64,000 nucleotides of DNA from Sarcocystis neurona. Taxonomy: Eukaryota > Apicomplexa > Conoidasida > Eucoccidiorida > Sarcocystidae. The notes under the pieces are model-generated. The model had not been told where the DNA came from and did not search any database. It saw only the letters and a list, made by a program, of their open reading frames with translations. Where the stretch lies: NCBI GenBank assembly GCA_000727475.1, contig KL647303.1, positions 2,217,366-2,281,365 of the forward strand. The letters run 5' to 3'. The number at the start of each line of letters is the position of its first letter. Position 1 is the stretch's first letter. Positions 58,701 to 64,000 of the stretch are shown here, piece after piece. Made by a program: the position numbers and the translations under genes.

Positions 58701-60600
58701 AGCTGCCTCCTGTCCGATCTTGCGCAGGACCAACCGCGCGCGGCGGGGCAGGGGCATGGTTATGGACAGGAGCAGAAGCAGCAGCGACAAAAGGTAGAGC
58801 CGTTTCGAGATCTAGAAGGAGCTATAACGAATAGTTCAAGAGTAACACGGGGCACAACTGCAGCGAAACAGCGGTGCCAGCGGCAGGAGTAAGAGTAGTG
58901 CAAACAGGAGCAACAGCGGCAGTTGCAGGAGCAACTGTCGCAGCAGAAACGCGGGTAGCAACAGAGAGCAGGAGATCCTGCGGCACAACAGCCGCGGAGG
59001 CCCCCTAGTTCCTTTCGTGCTGTGCGCACCAGATCATCACGTGTTGGCTTTTTTCCTGTGACGGACCGCGTCACCCGCTTATTTGGCGTCGACGGAAGGT
59101 TTGCCATTGGGTACCCGGTCGTGTTTGAGAGCAGCAGCAGCATCTGCACGAGATGAGAAACGCGTTTGGCGGAACGGCCCCAGTAGCCGCGGCAGTTGTG
59201 TGAGATCGTGGGGCTTTCTGATCTTCATCGGGGACCGTATTGATCTGTTGCTGCGTCTGCCCGCGCCACTACTATCGCTCAGCATCCTGCGGGTACCGTG
59301 TTGCTGCTGCTACTGCTGCGCGAGCGGCTGCGAATGATCCACTTTTTGTGGGGTTTTGCGGTGTTGCCCTGAGCTGCTACCCTGATTCTGACTTTCCCGT
59401 GCGCGTAACAATCCTCCGCAGTGCTGCCGCTGTGACGCGTCGCAGCTTGCGTGTCCTCTTCCCTGTCCGTACCGATCAGTGAATCCGTCTCCCCGCGTAG
59501 TGCACGTATGCGCAGCGTTGCTCCGCAGTGCTGCGTATGGCGTCTCTCGTGTGCAGCCGTCTATACGCTGAGGGAGACTGCATACAGCGGGACTCGTTTG
59601 TTGAACTTCCTGCCAGTCTCCGTCCTCCATTTTTCATGTTGCGCCGTGTAAACGTAGGGTATGTCTCGTTTCACCGGAACGCCGTTCCGTACCTTTTGAA
59701 TCAATGACCTGCCTCCATAACGGGAGAACACAGTGTCCGTTCCTGAGGGGGGGAACGTCGTTCCGGCCTTTGTGGATTAATGACTTGCGTCCGTCACCGC
59801 AGGCTACAGTCCCCGATCTGGTGCGGTTGCCACGCTGCTTGCAGCTGTTTGGGATTTTTATTTCGGCGCTGACGGCAACTGCTGTCTCCTTTCGTGCCGT
59901 TCAAGGACAGCAGCCGTTTCTCGCGTTCGGCTGCCACTCCATTTCTTCTTTTTGACGGCGTTATTCTTCGGTAGTACTCGCGGTGGACCGTTAAGAGCTG
60001 CCAGACACCTCACTGCGTTGCCGCACACTGCGGCACTCCGAGGATGGTATTTGCTGGGTGTACTGCACTGTTGCTGGTGGTCGTGCTCGTAGAACAGCGC
60101 GTCGTGTTGCGTGTCTCCGCAGCAGCGAATCCAGTGTAAGGGCCGGCGGACAAGGAGTGGTGTCTTCAAGCAGCGGAAGGTGCACCATTCTGTCGTGTCT
60201 GGACTTCCCCAATCATGTCTTTTTTTCCTCTGTGCGCTCGCGTTTTCCTCACCCGTGCCCCCGCAGAGCAATCGTGGTCGTAATAGGGAAGGGAGGACCA
60301 AGAACAATAGCAGCAGCGGCAGTAGTAACAGACGTGGCATCGTGTCTCACCACGAAGATGAACCGTGGCAGCTGTGGAAGACCGTGGAACAAGAACAGTA
60401 GCGAGCTTCTCAACGAGCAAACTGCGCCATAACGAGCGGCGCCGGCAGAAGGGTGAACAGAGAGGCACCGGCAGCATCGCGTTCCGTCCGTCTGTTTTCC
60501 TCGTTTTTCCTCTCGTCTGTTGCATTCGTGTCTCCATCTGTAGACGGGAGCGACGGTATAGTTTGTGTCTGCAGCACTCGCGGACTCGTTTCTGTGACAG
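55800..60600. other. CTG/CAG-triplet-rich block with interrupted frames
   Basis: Triplet-biased sequence: CTG/GCT-rich on the plus strand to about 58.5 kb and from 59.2 kb, CAG/AGC-rich between about 57.6-57.8 and 58.65-59.0 kb. Composition resembles coding exons of this genome, yet no frame on either strand stays open beyond about 160 codons, and no consistent donor-acceptor pairs were found. From 58653 the plus CAG frame reads MQQQQQPGGRG and, past TAA and TAG stops, EQQRQLQEQLSQQKRG and RVGFFPVTDRVTRLFG. Minus frames at 56004-56207 (KRQQQQQKKQRKQ) and 58760-59149 (TPNKRVTRSVTGKK) also look protein-like. Either a decayed gene or retroelement gag-like region, or a heavily spliced gene. Undecided. 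Confidence 0.4.
59676..59796. repeat. partial two-copy repeat, 76-bp period
   Basis: GGAACGCCGTTCC...AATCAATGACCTGCCTCC (59676 on) is repeated as GGAACGTCGTTCC...GATTAATGACTTGCGTCC (59752 on). Each begins with a small palindrome, GGAACG(C/T)CGTTCC. Confidence 0.75.
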
Positions 60601-61974
60601 CGTCCTTGTAAAGTCGCTGTTCTTTGTACCGTAGAATGTAAGTCTCTAAGAAAATCAGCGATACAGGCAGAGACCCGTCTGCGTGCATTTTCGGACGAAG
60701 GTACGCATACGGGCTAGTGTGCAGTGTTGTGGACATACGTAGACCTATTTTCTTTCAACACAGGTGTAGATATCATACGCGTACACATGTGTGCCTACGT
60801 GCGCGTCAGGCTGTCTCCTTTATCATAACATCTATTTGTGCTGTTTCATTCACACGTACGTAGGCGAGGAGACGTACAGAAACGGGGAGTGGGAGTAGAT
60901 GCACAGAAATATGCGAATTGACGTTTCGTTCAGCAAGTTCGCGTATAATTATTGCATGGTTATGTAAACCTAGGGGCGTGCAGAACTTTTGTACCTACGG
61001 AGACTCATCTACGTATAACTGCACACGTCTCCGCAGTTCCGTGTACACATATTTCTACGCGTTTGCATTATCCGCTCACAATTGTGCAGTCTGTGCCGAA
61101 GATGCGTTGGAAATTTGTACATTTTCGGCCGTATCCGCTGTAGCAATCTCATACAGCGGTTCTCCTATATTTGCATATCGACGTATCGGTATCTAGAGCA
61201 AACATTTAGCGTGGGGTGCGTTTGAGAGGACGTGCGGCATGGGGTGACACATCACCCTCTGCTCGCTCACGTAGCTCGTGGAAGATCGGGATTTGCAGTC
61301 ACCGGAGTAGCCTTACAGGGGAAAGTATTTGTCAGTACGCCCTCACCTGCTTTTTGACGCAGCTGCGCTTTCCGAGGTCGTACGTGTTGTCCACAGGCGG
61401 CGTGTAGTACCGTGGAGTGACATAGATAAAAACGTTTGGCAGCGCGGTTTTACGTCCACCAGACGTACCAAAATTACGCGGGTACGTATCTCCCGTGTGT
61501 GCGTCAGTATACGTGTATCCACCTTGTATGTGTGTGGTGCGCTTCGTACCCGACCATACGTTTGTGCATCGATTTGTAGGTGTGCGTGTGTACTTCGAAG
61601 GGCTTATCGCCTGTGCGTCGCGCATTCGTGTAGTTCATGTTTCAACACACGTGCCTGCGTGCGCCGCGTCTGTAGCAGTGTCTCTCCCGCTTTCTCGCTC
61701 TCCGCGCGCATATGCACTTAGACATGCGGATGAATAGATAAGTGCGAATTTGCTGCGTTTCACGCGGTACTTACGTGTAGTGCACTGGTGTATACGCTGT
61801 GCCCTGGACTGGTAGCCATATGGCCGCACTCTTGTCTCTAAAGGGCGCCTTCGCTTGCCTTTTACATCAGATACTGACGCAGGTTGTGCAGGTCTGAAAG
61901 ACGCGAATGTACATTTTAATCGAAAGTGTTGTCGTGCCTTCGCCGTCAGCGTCTTTTCCGGGCCACCTTTCTCA
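60601..61974. other. no supported gene
   Basis: Short frames; no family recognised. A rich supply of ACGTACG-type motifs but no organised repeat. Confidence 0.45.
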
Positions 61975-62102
61975 ATGGAGACGGGACGTGTTGCAGTCGG
62001 CGTTGCTGCTGCGGATACCATGGAGACGCCGTCGCCGTGGCTGCATGTTTTCACAAGAGAACACCGTTTCTGGCGGAATAATTGTCTTCTGTTGCATGCG
62101 TG
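61975..62102 (+). CDS. tentative first exon
   Basis: ATG at 61975 begins METGRVAVGVAAADT and continues PWLHVFTREHRFW to a possible donor GCGTG|GTAAAG at 62102/62103 (phase 2). The composition is protein-like and the donor is good, but no matching phase-1-base acceptor was identified downstream. Low confidence. Confidence 0.2.
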
Positions 62103-62963
62103 GTAAAGGCGCGAGACAAAGTCGCGACCCCACATTCGCGTTGGCGCCGCCTCTCGCACGTCAACCGCCGTGGCGTGTCGGCGAAGGCGTCAGGGAGACG
62201 TGTGCGCGACCGTGCGTGGTGGACCTGCTGGCTCGCAGCGGTGTTTCAAGTTGCTGCAGACACGTGACCATTTCCCGATAAATGTTTGGATTTATTTGTC
62301 AGTGGCTGCTCATTTGAACGGAGCGGTAGAAGGACGCAGGGGAGACGCATAGAGACGTGTGTGTATGTAAGTGTGTTTCCACGCCTCCGCTTGTGTGTAC
62401 AGAAATTCAGACAGGTGTGTCTGTGCATTACCCATCGTTTCGCATGTATGCACCTATGTATATATTTCTGTCGCATCTCTGCGCGCACAGCCCTGGTGTA
62501 GACACGCAGTCGGGAACCTCAACTCGACGACTTATAGGGTGAACGATTTCTCTCGTGTCGCGCGCCTGCTGCGGTCCGACGTCTGCGTCAGACGCGGCTG
62601 CTAATGTGTATACAGTTCATATACAGGGTGAACCTCAACCCTTCGGGGTGCCGCGCGCGCCTGCGCCTTGTACAAATACCAGCTACACCTTTTTCACGTG
62701 CGGCCGTCTCATATATGTCAGCGTATTATAACGCGTCCATCCACCTGTATCATAGTATGTCGGTGAACATCTAGGTATGTATCTGTTTATATTTTGAGTG
62801 TATATAAACTGGTATTGGTGTGTTGGTGTGGGGCTGTACACCTGTGCTGTTGTGCCGTTCCTGCGTAAAACCCACTTTTTCGCGTCTCCGTTTCCGCCGC
62901 TGTCCACTCTTGCCTTTCTCTGTCTGTGAGTGTCAAACAAAACAAACAGTTTTGTTTCCGCAG

Positions 62964-63220
62964 TCGAGCCGCACCACTGCTTCGCCTCTTAGTGTTTCGC
63001 CTGTACTTTCTCCGGAGTCGACGTCGTCGTGGTCTGCGGCAGCGCGCTCGCAGCTTCAGCTGCAGCAGCAGCACCAGCAGCAGCAGCAGCACCAGCAGCA
63101 GCAGCAGCAACCGCAGCCGTCTCGTTGCAGGTTTCTTCGCCCCCGTCGCGGTCTCGGGTTTCGCTCGCTCCGGTTGACCGGGTCGCACTTCTGCTGGCTC
63201 AGGAAGCGACGCGCACTTGG
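62964..63220 (+). CDS. tentative exon encoding a poly-Gln/His or poly-Ala tract
   Basis: A good acceptor, ttttgtttccgcag|TCGAGC, opens a frame SSRTTASPLSVSPVLSPES, then a (CAG)n tract read as QLQLQQQHQQQQQH. In the same DNA a second frame reads the tract as poly-Ala and continues as VSLAPVDRVALLLAQEATRTW to a donor ACTTGG|GTGTGC. The N-terminal half looks best in the Gln frame and the C-terminal half in the Ala frame, so a splice near CGTTGCAG|GTTTCT or a frameshift may lie between. The gene may extend past the window end. Confidence 0.3.
63062..63119 (+). repeat. (CAG)n tract with CAC interruptions
   Basis: About 18 CAG triplets broken by two CAC/ACC changes and ending in CAACCGCAGCCG, the longest CAG run in the window apart from the eIF4A N-terminus. 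Confidence 0.95.
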
Positions 63221-63238
63221 GTGTGCGCATCAGTCTAG

Positions 63239-64000
63239 TCCTCGGCCCTCCATGCATCTCCGTAAAAAGTATATGCATGCGGATGTATCTGTTTAGGTGT
63301 ATAATCCTCGGTGTGTTACATCAGGGTTCCTCTTCCGTGTACATGGGAATAAATCGTGTGTGTGTATGTGTGTGTGTGTATTTATTTCCTTATGTGTCAA
63401 CGTGTGTACATACTTCGCATGTATGGCGTGTACAAATTACTATTATTACTATATGGACACGTGGATATGTATATATGCACATCTGCATACGTGCGTGTGT
63501 GTGTGCGTCCATGTGTATGTGTGTATACTGTAAAGACTTCGTGTAATTACGTGTTGTACATAGGAGGAGTGGGTATATAGTAGGTGAGAAATTGATGGAC
63601 CTGCAAAGAAGCCGTTCATGGAGGGCCGCGACCAGTCAACGACGACTTCCAAATGAGTGATTAGCGCGCCTGTGTATCAGGGTGTACACGAATGTATCTG
63701 TGTGCGCCAGCGTCTAATATATACAGGAGCGAGTTCAAAGGCGTGGCATTCTCCGCGATCCGTCTCTCTATCAGTGACTTTTTGTCTCCCGCGGGTGTTT
63801 GGATATATATGTGTGTATGTATTTGTGTGGAATAATAGGCCGTGTGATACGTTGTCAAGAAAGTGTGTGTACGCAGTTTGCCGTGCTTTTTAAAGGCGTT
63901 CTGCGTCTCTATGTGTGTGTGTGTGAGTGTTCACGTGTTTCCCTTGTACACGGGACTTGATAATAACCGTAGTTGCCGCGTACGAAGAACTGGTGCGCCC
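63239..64000. other. microsatellite-rich end of window
   Basis: GT/TATG-rich tracts near 63355-63380, 63490-63530 and 63915-63930; no supported gene. Confidence 0.5.

Noticed and set aside
1..64000. CRISPR arrays, bacterial operons, rRNA genes, telomeric repeats
   Set aside because: None is present; the spaced-repeat structures seen are two-copy tandem duplications and microsatellites.

Overview
The window looks like nuclear DNA from a coccidian apicomplexan, most likely Eimeria or a close relative. I infer this from four things. The genes are split by introns of about 0.6-3 kb with GT-AG ends. The predicted proteins carry long homopolymeric runs (poly-Gln, poly-Ala) encoded by CAG-type triplets. 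CAG/CTG, (GT)n and (TA)n microsatellites are dense. Decayed Ty3/gypsy-type polyprotein fragments are scattered through the non-coding parts. No bacterial gene organisation is present. The species cannot be fixed from sequence reading alone.

Layout. 1-5.3 kb: no convincing gene. 5.35-8.85 kb (minus): a three-exon gene for a 324-residue protein with a mitochondrial-type N-terminus; its splice phases fit. About 10.8-16.5 kb: a graveyard of short retroelement fragments (reverse transcriptase, RNase H and integrase look-alikes) on both strands. 17.2-20.6 kb (minus): translation initiation factor eIF4A in three exons, the most certain gene here, with a Gln/Ala/Pro-rich N-terminal extension. 21.5-22.5 kb: a retroviral-type aspartic protease relic. 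26.2-39.6 kb (minus): a large low-complexity gene of unknown function with at least six or seven exons. 44.3-44.5 kb: another reverse transcriptase relic beside a two-copy tandem repeat. 45.4-46.4 kb (plus): a tentative multi-exon gene with a membrane segment. 48.7-49.8 kb (plus): ribosomal protein RPL35/uL29, whose short last exon can be recovered. 52.6-55.4 kb: two-copy tandem and interspersed repeats. 55.8-60.6 kb: a CTG/CAG-rich block whose reading frames are all interrupted. 62-63.2 kb (plus): a tentative exon with a (CAG)n tract.

Two genes, eIF4A and RPL35, belong to cytosolic translation but lie far apart on opposite strands, so nothing suggests co-regulation. The rest is repeat-rich, gene-poor sequence of the kind described for Eimeria chromosomes. 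The retroelement calls are by-eye motif matches to short fragments and carry moderate to low confidence. The unknown items most worth pursuing are the ~13 kb minus-strand gene and the 324-residue mitochondrial-like protein.
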